Under the pieces are notes generated by a model. It was given only the letters and a program-made list of their open reading frames with translations, had not been told where the DNA came from and ran no database searches. The position numbers were made by a program, and so were the translations under genes. Below, piece after piece: positions 1 to 10,499 of a stretch of 64,000 nt of DNA. The stretch is from Lytechinus variegatus (taxonomy: Eukaryota > Echinodermata > Echinoidea > Temnopleuroida > Toxopneustidae), in assembly GCF_018143015.1 (NCBI RefSeq), contig NC_054742.1, positions 57,979,195 through 58,043,194 of the forward strand. The letters are read 5' to 3'. The first letter of the stretch is position 1. Every line of letters begins with the position of its first letter.

Positions 1-344
1 AACACAAAATATTATTGATCAAAATGCAGTAGTGCGCGTCCATTTACCATGATCTGACCAATGAGGTGATGTCTTTTATACTGCACACAACTAGGCATTT
101 AAGTCATACTTAAATCTTAGTGAAACACCCCCAGCTCTATGTTGTAATAGGGCTTTACGCTAGGTTTAGGGTTGGTTTAGGACAGGGTATAGTGTTAACT
201 CCAGGGTTGAAGTTGGTCATTTCATTAGTGTGTGGAATTTACAGTGGAGCAATTGTCGCTGGAGCAAATGTCACTGAACCATCTAGATTTGAAAAGCTAC
301 CAACCCTACCTTCTCTCTTGAAAACTTTTTTTTTCTGTTCCTTT

Positions 345-927
345 TTACAGGACAAGTCCACCCCAACAAAAAGTTGCTTTGAATAAAATGAGAAAAATGC
401 AAAAAGTGTAACACTGAAAATTTCATCAAAATCGGATGTAAAACAATAAAGTTATGACATTTCAAAGTTTTGCTTAATTTCATAAAACATCCTGGTGGGT
501 ATTCATATGAGGGAACTGATGACATTACTCACTTATTCTTTTGTATTCTATTGTATGAAATATTCAAATTTTCACCTGTAGTACTGTGAAAAAAGTGATT
601 CCTCCCTGACATGTGGTATTACCATTGTTTTAACATTTTATTGTTCAGTCAAGATTCGCCTTAATGTCAAATATGTAAAGATTTAAATATATTATAATTC
701 AAAGAATAAAAAACAAAATAAAGAGTGAGGGACATCATCGGCTCTCTCATTTGCACGTCACTGAGTTGTGCATAGAACTGTTTGTGAAAAATAAAGCGAA
801 ACTTTAAATTGTCCTAACTCTCTTATTTTACATTAAATTTTGATGAAATTTCAGCATTATGCTTGTTTGATTTTTCTCTATTGATTGATTGAAATCAACA
901 TTTTTCTGGGGTGGACTTGGCCTTTAA
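345..927. repeat. TTAA-flanked long-inverted-repeat element (family A, copy 1)
   Basis: The left end reads TTACAGGACAAGTCCACCCC and the right end is its inverted partner, GGGGTGGACTTGGCCTTTAA. The two arms stay complementary for a couple of hundred bases through blocks such as AAATTTCATCAAAATCGGAT and GTTATGACATTT. The same sequence recurs at 2656, 9696, 10500 and 12517, so this is a dispersed non-autonomous fold-back element. A TTAA target with termini like TTAAAGG is typical of Kolobok/T2-type MITEs, and piggyBac also uses TTAA. The assignment to Kolobok is inference from the ends only. No transposase is present. Confidence 0.8.
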
Positions 928-1603
928 TAAGTCAAAGAATTGGAAGATTTAAAACTCATCCCTGAATTTAAGGTTTTAATGATGATACTACTGTTGCGAA
1001 AACTAATGCTGCTGCTACTGCTAATCCTACTACTATTAGACAACTAAGAAAATAAAAAATATTCATAAGAAAAATTCATAGACAAATTTCTAAGAAATCT
1101 TACTCATTGATCCCATGGTATAATACACAGGCTTCCTTCCTTGGCAGCGCTCTTTCTCCTTTCATCCTAGATCTTTCCTGTCAGAAGACACAATTACCAG
1201 TTATTACTTTTCATCTGTTTGTGCCATGAAAATGAGAGTGAGTGCAGAAGTGGAAGACCAGGTAGAAATTATAATAATTGAGAGGGAAAAGAACGAATAA
1301 CAGACAGAGCAAGAGAGAGAGAGAGAAAATAAAGAGTAAAAACATAAGAAGGGAAGAAAGAAAATAAAGAAAATAAACAAATAAAAAGAAAGAGAGAAAG
1401 GAAGATTTGAGAATAAAAATCAATATGTAATATACGCACAACAATTTTGTTTCCTCAACCATATTTTAAGTAAATTAGTAATCATTTTGTATCTCAGCAC
1501 TTTATACATCTACTATTTTTCCACCACTCTGATCATAACAATTTTGCCTACCCCTGCTTGCTCCATGATATCAAGTCCATGAAACTTACTACATCACTCA
1601 TAG

Positions 1604-2262
1604 TTGACTCCTGGCTGAGAGGTGTCTGAGGGAGGATCAACGACCAGATTCATCCATGTCCTCATGTTGGTAGGAGACTCCTGGCTGAGGGGTGTCTGGG
1701 GAGGATCAAAGACCGGTTTCATCCATGTCCTCATGTTGGTAGGAGACTCCTGGCTGAGGGGTGTCTGGGGAGGATCAAAGACCGGTTTCATCCATGTCCT
1801 CATGTTGGTAGGAGACTCCTGGCTGAGGGGTTTCTGGGGGAGGATCAAAGACCGGTTTCATCCATGTCCTCATGTTGGTAGGAGACTCCTGGCTGAGGGG
1901 TTTCTGGGGGAGGATCAAAGACCGGTTTCATCCATGTCCTCATGTTGGTAGGAGACTCCTGGCTGAGGGGTGTCTGGGGAGGATCAAAGACCGGTTTCAT
2001 CCATGTCCTCATGTTGGTAGGAGACTCCTGGCTGAGGGGTTTCTGGGGGAGGATCAAAGACCGGTTTCATCCATGTCCTCATGTTGGTAGGAGACTCCTG
2101 GCTGAGGGGTGTCTGGGGAGGATCAAAGACCGGTTTCATCCATGTCCTCATGTTGGTAGGAGACTCCTGGCTGAGGGGTTCTGGGGGAGGATCAAAGACC
2201 GGTTTCATCCATGTCCTCATGTTGGTAGGAGACTCCTGGCAGAGGGGTGTCTGGGGAGGATC
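1604..2262. repeat. Minisatellite of 69/70-bp units
   Basis: About ten head-to-tail units begin with GACTCCTGGCTGAG and continue through GGATCAAAGACCGGTTTCAT and CCATGTCCTCATGTTGGTAG. Two length forms alternate. The 69-bp form has GGTGTCTGGGGAGG and the 70-bp form has GGTTTCTGGGGGAGG. Apart from the first and last units, copies are nearly identical, so spread is recent or kept uniform by conversion. A 69-bp unit is 23 codons and keeps frames open on both strands, but the 70-bp units break any single frame. Coding is therefore unlikely. Confidence 0.95.
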
Positions 2263-2655
2263 AATGTTTGTTTTAACTGTTTTTTAAATATTTCTTATAT
2301 GTACAGTTTTGTGGTTACTTTTTTTTTCGTTTTTTTTTAATGGAAAATATTGGCAATAATTTTCCAATCATTAACAAAAAACACAAATATTGATGCAGAT
2401 AAAAATGTTTATTTTGGGGGAAAAATTTGCATTGGCTTTATACATGAAATCACAATATTGAGCAATTCAGGTCTGACATGCACTTGTGTAATATCATGGA
2501 GCTATCAATGTGTTGATAGCTCCATGGTTATATCATAAACCGCATATCCATGCATCCAAAAATAGTCTTGAACAATAAAGCATGGCCCTGTTGTGCTTAT
2601 GGATTTATCATAGAAATTTTTAAGGGGCCATTACGGACCCCTGGGATTGTAAGGG
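2263..2655. other. Spacer with a short perfect hairpin
   Basis: No gene is seen. The region holds T- and A-rich runs and a perfect 13-bp inverted repeat, ATGGAGCTATCAA (2496-2508) and TTGATAGCTCCAT (2513-2525), with a 4-base loop. The CCATGGTTATA flank also occurs in a palindrome at 25524-25555. The stem is too short for a normal microRNA precursor and looks like a small repeat relic. Confidence 0.5.
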
Positions 2656-3159
2656 TTAAAGGTCAAGTCCACCCCAGAAAAATGTTGACTTGAATCAGTA
2701 GAGAAAATTCAAACAAGCATAATGCTGAAAATTTCTTCGAAATCGGATGTAAAATAACAAAGTTATGACATTTTAAAGTTTCGCTTATTTTTCACAAAAC
2801 AATAACAACTCAGTGATGTGCGAATTATGAGAGAGTGAATGATGTCCCTCACTATTTCTTTTGTTTTTTTAATTGTTTGAACCAGACAATATTTCAATTT
2901 TTACAGATTTGATAATAATGTCCACACATGTTCAGGGAGGAAAAAAAATATTTCACATGACAATGAGAAAATAGCGACATACAAAATAAATAGTGAGTGA
3001 TGTCATCAGTCCCCTCATTTGCATACCGACCAGGATGTGCATTAACTTTTTTGCGAAATTAGGCGAAACTTTAAAATGTCATCACTTTATTGTTTTACCT
3101 CTGATTTTGATGAAATTTTCAGCATAATACCTTGTTCTTGGGGTGGACTTGTCCTGTAA
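2656..3159. repeat. TTAA fold-back element (family A, copy 2)
   Basis: It begins TTAAAGGTCAAGTCCACCCC. It ends with the inverted, more diverged GGGGTGGACTTGTCCTGTAA. Internal blocks match copy 1 on both arms, for example GTTATGACATTTTAAAGTTT on the left and AACTTTAAAATGTCATCACT on the right. The middle joins the arms around 2920-2960. This copy has the best-kept left end of the family. Confidence 0.85.
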
Positions 3160-3581
3160 GGTTTCACCTACTTTCGTGTGTACCTCGAGGTTACAATGTT
3201 AGTTATACAGTCTATTTGTAAAATATTATGCTTGTGCAACACTTCCATTTCATTCCAAGTCCTACTATTACATATTTGAGCTTATCTTAATTTAAATAGT
3301 GTTTCTTTCCCTGTCTAAAAGTGAGCACAACACTCAGATGTCTGTTAAAATGAGAATATTCTTAAATATAGATTGATGTACATAATTGAACAGGAGGAAA
3401 GGAACGTGACAAAGCAATGGAGAAGGGGAGAATAAGGGGGGGGGGAGGTGAAAAAGGGTGGTGTTGAGAAAGAGATAGTTTAGTTAGAAGAAACTAATAT
3501 ACCACTTAAGAAATAAAAGTATGAAAAATATATTCATGTTAAATCACATCCATGCATATTTATAACACACAAGTCTATGAG

Positions 3582-3808
3582 GTGTTTTAAAGCACGTTTT
3601 ATACACAGAGATGCCAAGTTCAAAGACCAGCTATGCGTGAGATTTTCTGTAAATCTGAGTGAGATCACATACATTGTCTATAGGCTGTGATAGTTGCGTG
3701 AGACAGAGATTTGAGGGGATGAACAAGAGTCCAAAATGCTTGAGTCTCACGCATAATGCGTGAGACTTGGTAGCTCTGTATACGTTTTAAAACACACTGT
3801 TTAAAACG
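3582..3808. repeat. Small fold-back element with CCAAGTCTCACGC motif
   Basis: The left flank reads GCACGTTTTATACACAGAGA followed by TGCCAAGTTC. The right end reads inverted as GGCACGTTTTAAACAGTGTG, then ATACAGAGCTACCAAGTC. The centre carries GCGTGAGA twice in opposite orientation. This is an inverted-repeat element of about 220 bp. Only this copy is recognised in the window. The exact ends are uncertain by a few bases. Confidence 0.6.
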
Positions 3809-5125
3809 TGCCAACCCTGCTGAAAATGCGGCAAAAACCTAAAATCTGTTATGCAAAAGTGAACTCCATGAATTTTTACATGAAAAAAAGTTTAACCTAA
3901 CAGAATTTCTGTTTTACTTAATACAGTTACCGGTAAAATGGATGATCACTGTCCCTACAGGACCTTTTAATCCAAGTTGTTAGGCCTAGATCTATCTAAC
4001 AAACTTTTAGGGGATTCTATATCACGATCACTACTCAATATCTACTTGTCAAACTAAAAAAAAATGTCATATTAAAATAAAGGTAAAACTAGTACTGTAG
4101 TCTACAGTGTAGTGTAGATTGCAACCATTTAACTTTAAATTAAAGTCAGTGGTAGGATATTCTGCACTAAAGACCAAACAACTCATCTCAATCTTATCAT
4201 TACAGACCATTTTGTCTCTACGTAGAGTCTAACGTTTTAAATTTATATCTGCCATTATTACACATACATGTCACCTAACAACGCTGCGCACCCAATACGA
4301 ATATGAACGGAAACGCCCACGTGCGTACATGATTGCGTAATCACAATATAGCATCGCTTGTTCATCCACTACCCTGGCAGGACTGGCCACTCAACTCTCT
4401 ACGTCTACATCCCCAGACTGCTAGAGTCCCGGGGCTAGAGTATTAACTTTGCACTACATATTATCACACTTACACCTCATGAAATTACAAAAAAGTGGGT
4501 GTAACAGATAAATTAATCATTGAGCTTCACTAATAAATCCTCATTTACTCACGTTATTGGGCCCGTATGCAAAATTTAGGAAAAATAAATGGCATCGTCG
4601 GATCACATACGTGACTACTTTCAAAACAGAAAATTTCCAACGTTTGGTGCAAAGCGCCCTCAATGAACTGTAGCTAGTCAAACTGATAAATATTTGCTTG
4701 CCTGTGACGTCAGTCTCAACCTCTTTATTCCTTATAATGTTTGTCACAGCTTTATGAATATCATTTTAAATATCTAACAATAACAATTCACACCCATCAG
4801 TCCTCGTGGAAGAAATCTACCCATACGGCAAAATTCGGCCAAAATATTTCCACCCAAATTTGGATTGAATACTATACACATATATCAGGGGTTAGAATTA
4901 TTCCTTATTCATGCTAACATTAAATTTCATAAGCTTACAATAAAGCCTACACAGTTTGAAACGATGGGACAAAAATGTGAATTTGTGGAGTTGAGTCTAC
5001 TAATTTACATCGTCAAAATTAGACAAGAAAAGAAGGAAAAGAAATGAAAGTACATAGATAAAGAGAAGATATGAGAAACGCACACTGATCCGACTTGTAG
5101 CTCTCACACGGGTAAAGATTGCTAT
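3809..5125. other. AT-rich spacer, no gene seen
   Basis: I find no supported exon, RNA gene or repeat. The block near 4260-4460 is less AT-rich and has several CpGs (CGCCCACGTGCGTAC near 4313) but no open frame of note. It could be an unannotated regulatory stretch; that is a guess. Confidence 0.4.
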
Positions 5126-5434
5126 GTCAGGAAAAAAAATAATGTTACACATTATCTGAATTCAGATACATGTAACAAATAAGCTGGAATATGAAAGATG
5201 GCAACAAAAAAATGTCAGGAAAAAATAATGTTACACATCATCTGAATTCAGGCTGGAATATGAAAGATGGAAACAACAAAAAAAATGTCAGGAAAAAATA
5301 ATGCTACACATAATCTGAATTCAGATACATATAACAAATAAGCTGGAATATGAAAGATGGCAAAAAAATATCAGGAAAAAATATTGCCTTAAGCCTATGC
5401 TTTATCTGAATTCAAATACAGATGGCAAAAAAAT
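5126..5434. repeat. Degenerate tandem repeat, about 73-86 bp, four units
   Basis: Units start with GTCAGGAAAAAATAATGTTA and continue with ATCTGAATTCAG and GCTGGAATATGAAAGATGG. The second unit lacks the ATACATGTAACAAATAA block, so it is shorter. The fourth unit is diverged (ATCAGGAAAAAATATTGCC). The array ends about 110 bp from the tRNA-Gly gene, on that gene's downstream side. Confidence 0.8.
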
Positions 5435-5544
5435 AGTCCATGGAGATAGAGATGTAGGTTTCATCAATCCAAACATGCAGGAAAAAACTGGACATGAAAC
5501 AATAATATGAAGAGAATAAAATTTATAAATATCAGATAAAAGAC

Positions 5545-5615
5545 TGCACTGGCCGGGAATCGAACCCGGGCCACCCGCGTGGCAGGCGAGAATTCTACCA
5601 CTGAACCACCAGTGC
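5545..5615 (-). tRNA. tRNA-Gly (anticodon GCC)
   Basis: Read on the minus strand, the 71-nt gene folds as a complete cloverleaf. The acceptor stem GCACTGG pairs with CCAGTGC, followed by discriminator A. The D arm is GGTTCAGTGGTAGAA (A box). The anticodon loop CTGCCAC carries GCC. The T arm CCGGG-TTCGATT-CCCGG holds the B box GGTTCGATTCC. The sequence just past the gene on the minus strand reads GTCTTTTATC, giving a four-T pol III terminator. It decodes GGC and GGT glycine codons. It looks functional and matches the usual animal tRNA-Gly(GCC) closely. A second, slightly damaged copy lies 2.6 kb away. Confidence 0.95.
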
Positions 5616-7211
5616 GCTCACGTTGCCATAAACTTTTGGTACAGTAGGGTACCTTTTCCCAAAGATAAGTCTTGAATATGACGCAGTTGCTGTGATTTCT
5701 CTGTCCGTTTCTCGGCGAACAAAATTATGCATTTTCTCAATCATGTCATTGTCAATCGATATGCTTGTCACAGTCAGGTATGAATAATTAAGTTTAAAAG
5801 TCTAACTAGGTTGCCTAATCAAGTCCAAACTCTTTGGAGACCCCCCCCCCCCCACTGAATTTTGACCGACAAATTAATGTGTTTTGATCCCTACATGCAT
5901 AATGTATTATCTAATTTTCAAGCTTCATTATTTTCTCATTTGGTCCTCCATTGTGTCAGACGATTGATAATTTTTATCGAGTCATTTAATTAAAAGTGGT
6001 GAGGGGGTTCTTCCAGAACTATAACAAAAACAAAACACACACAATATTTTATAAGTATATTCTATATACTACCTTCTGGATCCTGCAGACTTAACGAGCT
6101 TTGCTTTTTATGCAGGTTCCCTCATATTTCACTCTTTTAAATTGTCTTTATTTCCAAATCGCTATTTTCTTTAATTTGAATTAATTGTTATGCCTTGTCT
6201 GATTTGTATTCTCATGAGTTTTCTGATATTGTTTTCATATTGTTGTTTGTACTTGTGAAATATATAAGATAAAGTCAAATCAAGTCAAATCATATATACC
6301 ATCTTCATAAAATAACGTTCTAGCCTATCAATTTTGACAAGCTGAATTGCAAAATGTATCATTAAATTGACCAGAATATAGGAGTGATCGCTGGGCTCAC
6401 TTGCAAATTAAATAAAAATGGACAGTATCTAAAAGTAAAACTCAGCCCCCTAAAAATAATTTCCCACCCTCCCCGAGAGTGAAATAGATACCAAATTAAT
6501 ATAAAAATGATTAACTATTTTGGACCTTTTTTTCTCTCAATTTTTCACCTGTTGCTTGCCTACTTCTTAAGAAGATAAATATAGATTAGAGAGCATTTAT
6601 TTCTGCATTCACACCAGAGATGAGTATACAACATAACATTATAAAAAGGTAGCAATGAAATATCAACAAAGTACATTATTTCAGTTTCACATGTATTCAC
6701 AGGCTTACAATAAAGAGAGTCACATTTAATATGCGCATATATCAGTCACTCGTAGTTCGTTTTTTTTAAATTCCATATGTGACTTAAATATGATACTTTC
6801 TTCTTAGATATTGATCGTTTTTGTAACATTGTGTCATAACAAAGAGATCTTGGCCTCCGTCTCGATCCTCCTCTTCACTGAAGTGGACTATCATGCCATG
6901 GAAGTGGCTTGTAATGCAGTAATTTAAATATGTCTTAAGTTATACGTGAATTTAACGAATGAAATCGACCATTATTACAATTCAAGTATAAGCTATATTA
7001 TTTGATTCATTGAGCTATAGCTTCATGCTTGATTGGTATCCCTTTGGTATATCAAGTGGCAGAATTTAAAGATACATCATTAGTCATTGAGTTCCAAGTT
7101 CCGATCTGTAATGTATGTACACTATATCAAAGGACGGGAAATTATTTGCCACTCTAAACATTTCCCAAACAATATTGACAAGAAACAAGAGATAGCTCGG
7201 GCCTATATTGT
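5616..7211. other. AT-rich spacer, no gene seen
   Basis: Contains a poly-C run of about 14 bases near 5841 and short AT-rich unique sequence. The segment around 6840-6900 (GATCTTGGCCTCCGTCTCGA) is richer in G+C but gives no supported exon. I see no element ends. Confidence 0.4.
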
Positions 7212-8076
7212 TATAGGGGAAGGCGGGGTAAGTTGTGACACTTTTTGCATTTTGCATGTTAGAATTGATATGACTAGTACTACTGTAGAAATAAGTACCT
7301 TGCCTTTAAATTTGATTCTTGGGGAATGTTTTTCACCTACATAAAACTTTCTACCCCCACACTGAAAGTCATCGTGACCTTTGAAAAAACCGATGTCAAA
7401 TGGCTCAACTTGCCCCATATATGGGGTAAGTTGTGCCACCGTCTGGGGTAAGTTGAGCCACAAAAACTACGTACAAAATGTATGGGGGGAGAACCATCAT
7501 GTCAATTTTTTGTTTGAAGTCTTTTCACTTGCTAATTCTCTATAAATACTAACATCCTTTTAAAAAAAAGAGCAGTCATGTAAATTTGCTCCTTTCAGCC
7601 TGAATTTCAATCAATCCTTATGGTTTGTTTGTTTTTTTAAGATCCATTACCATAGGAATTACCATGGCTCAACTTGCCCCATGCTGTTTGGCTCAACTTA
7701 CCCCAGTTCGAACTTAGTGCGATAATTTTGTATCCACACATTTATTATGCATCCATCATATAAACGACTATGACAAGAATGAAGATCCATACCTGGACTA
7801 ACAATGTTGTTATCATGTCTTTACTATATTTAAAGACGTGTGTGTGTATAAAACACTTATCTTTTTCACACTCTTTTTTACTTTTTTGGCTGAAATTCAT
7901 ACTTTTCCCTCTAAAAAACTACTTTTTGTTTCAAAGTGGAAAACAATGTGGTGGGGTTAGGGGTTATGTATGGGTCATCAATACATGACACCACCATAAT
8001 AACTGACTCATTCATTATTGGCCTGGGGCTGGTGGCTCAACTTGCCCCTATGCTCAACTTACCCCGCCTTCCCATA
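7212..8076. repeat. Inverted-repeat element with GGGGTAAGTTG termini
   Basis: The left end is GGGGAAGGCGGGGTAAGTTG. The right end is CAACTTACCCCGCCTTCCC, an almost perfect inversion. TATA lies outside both ends and may be the target duplication. Near the ends the motif GGGGTAAGTTG(T/A)GCCA recurs in the left half (about 7422 and 7444), and its inverse GGCTCAACTT(A/G)CCCC recurs in the right half (about 7672, 7690 and 8034). These subterminal repeats look like transposase-binding sites. The 860-bp interior has no transposase, so it is a non-autonomous DNA transposon of unassigned superfamily. Confidence 0.8.
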
Positions 8077-8243
8077 TAGTTTGCTGTGTAATATAATTTG
8101 TTTCCAACGAAGATGATGATGGCCAACTATTAGGCATGAAACTGAAATTTTCAATATTCTACGGCAGGACTATTCTTCTAAATGCCTTTGGGAGATTCTC
8201 CATGAAGTATATTCACCCCCCCCCCCCAAAAAAAAAAAAAAAT

Positions 8244-8313
8244 TGCACTGGCCGGGAATCGAACCGGGCCACCCGCGTGGCAGGCGAGAATTCTACCACT
8301 GAACCACCAGTGC
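8244..8313 (-). tRNA. tRNA-Gly (GCC) copy with a one-base T-arm deletion
   Basis: Identical to the gene at 5545-5615 except that one G is missing from the T stem: CCGG-TTCGATT instead of CCGGG-TTCGATT on the minus strand. The acceptor stem, D arm, GCC anticodon and discriminator A are unchanged. The T stem can still form four pairs but the loop grows to eight bases, so this is probably a weak gene or young pseudogene. The minus strand runs into a very long T tract directly after the gene, a strong pol III stop. The flanks differ from those of the first copy. Confidence 0.8.
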
Positions 8314-8402
8314 CTTCACGACACTGGAGAGGAACGTACAGTAATTATTCAACGGTCATACAGTTATTCAATACTCCCAGGGTTCTGCACTGTACAGAGA
8401 TA

Positions 8403-8436
8403 CCACTGATCTCTCCCCTAAGGGAGAGATCAGTGG
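8403..8436. repeat. Perfect 15-bp hairpin
   Basis: CCACTGATCTCTCCC is followed by CTAA and the exact inverse GGGAGAGATCAGTGG. It could be a hairpin in RNA or the stub of an inverted-repeat element. No T-run follows, so a terminator is not indicated. Confidence 0.8.
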
Positions 8437-8468
8437 AGCATACACATAATCCGTTGTCGGCGCAGAGT

Positions 8469-8880
8469 AGTCTGCAGGCACAGACCCTGATTGGAACTTT
8501 GATCAACACGTGTGCCTCCAGCTCCCGGGTGCCTCCACGCAAAGACTAACACATACAAAACTTGTTGTTTCAATAGAGCCTTCAGTACACAAGGCATGAG
8601 TAGGCTGCACATTCAGACCCTTAACTCGAGTGAAGGGTTTGCCCAGCAGACTGGGCACAGTTTACAAAGGATGTGACTAGTCTGCAGGCACAGACCCTGA
8701 CTGAAACTTTGCTCAACAAGACACACTAGCACATGTATACAAAACTTGCTGTTTCAATTGAGTGTTTCAGTTCAGAGCGAGAGGGCCTTCAGTACACCAA
8801 AGGCATGAGTAGGCTGCAATTCAGACCCTTTACTCGAGTGAAGGGTTTGCCCAGCAGACTGGGATGTGAGAGAGGTAAGT
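8469..8880. repeat. Direct duplication, period 210 bp
   Basis: Both copies (from 8469 and 8679) begin AGTCTGCAGGCACAGACCCT. They share TACAAAACTTG, AAGGCATGAGTAGGCTGCA and CTCGAGTGAAGGGTTTGCCC, and end CAGCAGACTGGG. Small insertions separate them, so the duplication is not new. The 14-base core AGTGAAGGGTTTGC also occurs near 58935, hinting at a dispersed repeat. No open frame spans it convincingly and I do not recognise it. Confidence 0.8.
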
Positions 8881-9232
8881 CCGTGACACTTGTGTGTCGA
8901 ATTTACCAATGCATAAGGGTACATTCAGTAATGCTTGCTTGGGCCTGGGAATTAAATGAAAAGAATGATGACGTTGCAGAACGAAAATTGTAGATGGCGC
9001 TCGACCACGTTGCTTTATTTACTCATCCATGATTACTCTGATATACTACTATTTAAAGAACCAAAATTCAGAAGCAAAGTTGAGATGTGAAACGAAAAGG
9101 CAAAGCGATGATGATCTACAAATTTTTGTCGTGACATATTTGTTATAGAAGGGGGGGGGGGGGGGAAAACAACCTGAAAAAGAAAAGGAAACGCTAGAAA
9201 AGATGGAAGAAGATTATCAGAATGAGAGGTCG

Positions 9233-9699
9233 TTAAAGGGAAGTTCACCCTGAAGAAAAGTTTGTTGTAAAGATAGCAGAAAAACAAAATAAAAAAATCT
9301 TGGTGAAAGTTTGAGGAAAATCCATTAAAGATTAAGAAAGTTATTAGAATTTTAAGTTTTGGATTTTTGTGTACGTAATTATAAATTGCAATAAAAAAAT
9401 ACTGGTTCGTGATTACTTACAGTGTATTTCTTTTTAGAAACTGGTGTGAAATGACTTGTCTATTGATATACTGAAGGTGCAGTAAAACCATTTTCAATTT
9501 TCTGAGAAAAATTACACATTTATTTTCTTTTACATTACGATATTTAGGAAAGTTACTCGCATATATGACGTCACAAATCAAATAATTCTAATTCTAATAA
9601 CTTCTTTATTCTTTAATGGATTTTTCCTCAAACCTTCGGCATTATTTTCTTTTAGTATTTTTCTGCTAGACTTTTTGTCAGGGTGAACTTCCCCCTTAA
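9233..9699. repeat. TTAA fold-back element (family B)
   Basis: The left end is TTAAAGGGAAGTTCACCCTG and the right end is CAGGGTGAACTTCCCCCTTAA. The arms are inverted for well over 100 bp (TTGGTGAAAGTTTGAGGAAA on the left against TTTTCCTCAAACCTTCGGCA on the right). It has the same TTAA target and AAGG start as family A but a different body. It abuts the next element directly. Confidence 0.85.
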
Positions 9700-10228
9700 T
9701 GACAAGGTCCACCCGTAATAAAACTTTATTCAGGAGAAAAATCCAACAAGCGTAACACTGAAAATTTAATAAAAATCGGATGTAAACATTTCAACATTTT
9801 AAAGTTATTTCGCTTACTTTCGCAAAACAGTACACCCTGGTCGGTATGCAATGAGCAGACTGATGACGCCACCCCTCACTATTTCTTTCGTATTTTAGTA
9901 TATGAAATATGAGCAATTCTAATTTTCTCCTCATTGTCATGTGAAACAAAATCTTATGAGTCCTCCCTGAACATCATGAATTACATAATCTTAACAGTGT
10001 ATGATGAAGTCAAGTTGGTGAGAGAGGGACATCATCGAATCTCTCATTTGTTCATCACTATATTGTGCAAATAACTGTTTTGTGAAAAATAAGCGAAACT
10101 TTAAAATGTCATAACTTTCTTATTTTACATCCGATTTTGACTGATAAAATTTTCAGCGTTATATGCTTGTTTGTTTTTCTTCCAATCGATTCAAATCAAC
10201 AATTTTATGGGGTGGGCTTGACCTTTAA
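9696..10228. repeat. TTAA fold-back element (family A, copy 3)
   Basis: Starts TTAATGACAAGGTCCACCCG and ends GGGTGGGCTTGACCTTTAA. The interior matches copies 1 and 2 (AACACTGAAAATTTAATAAA, then AAAATCGGATGTAAACA). Its first TTAA is the last TTAA of the family B element, so the two insertions share one target site. Confidence 0.85.
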
Positions 10229-10499
10229 ATTCGGGATACCTCTAAATTCATAAAATCTATATTTTTTCAATGTGACGTAATCTTTAGGTCCTTCCCCTTT
10301 TCAAAATATCCTGGCATCGCGCCTGGACTGTATAAAGTTCTCATACAGTATATCCTAGTAAATATAGACCTAATAGTAATATATGTTTCAATCAACAATT
10401 CACATTATAACCTCAAAGCGCAATTAACCAAAGGTACTGATCATTCTCCAAGTTTAAAGTCCAACTTTGTATTGTTTCTTTTTTCTTAATTAAAGGTCA

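Noticed and set aside
1604-2262. CRISPR-like array
   Set aside because: Whole units are repeated with no unique spacers, and the DNA is animal.
1594-2340. Several open frames with repeated SPTNMRTWMKPVFDPP or MLVGDSWLRG
   Set aside because: They are frames of the 69/70-bp minisatellite on both strands; 70-bp units break each frame and no splice or start support exists.
2491-2531. microRNA precursor
   Set aside because: The stem is only 13 bp with a 4-base loop, too short.
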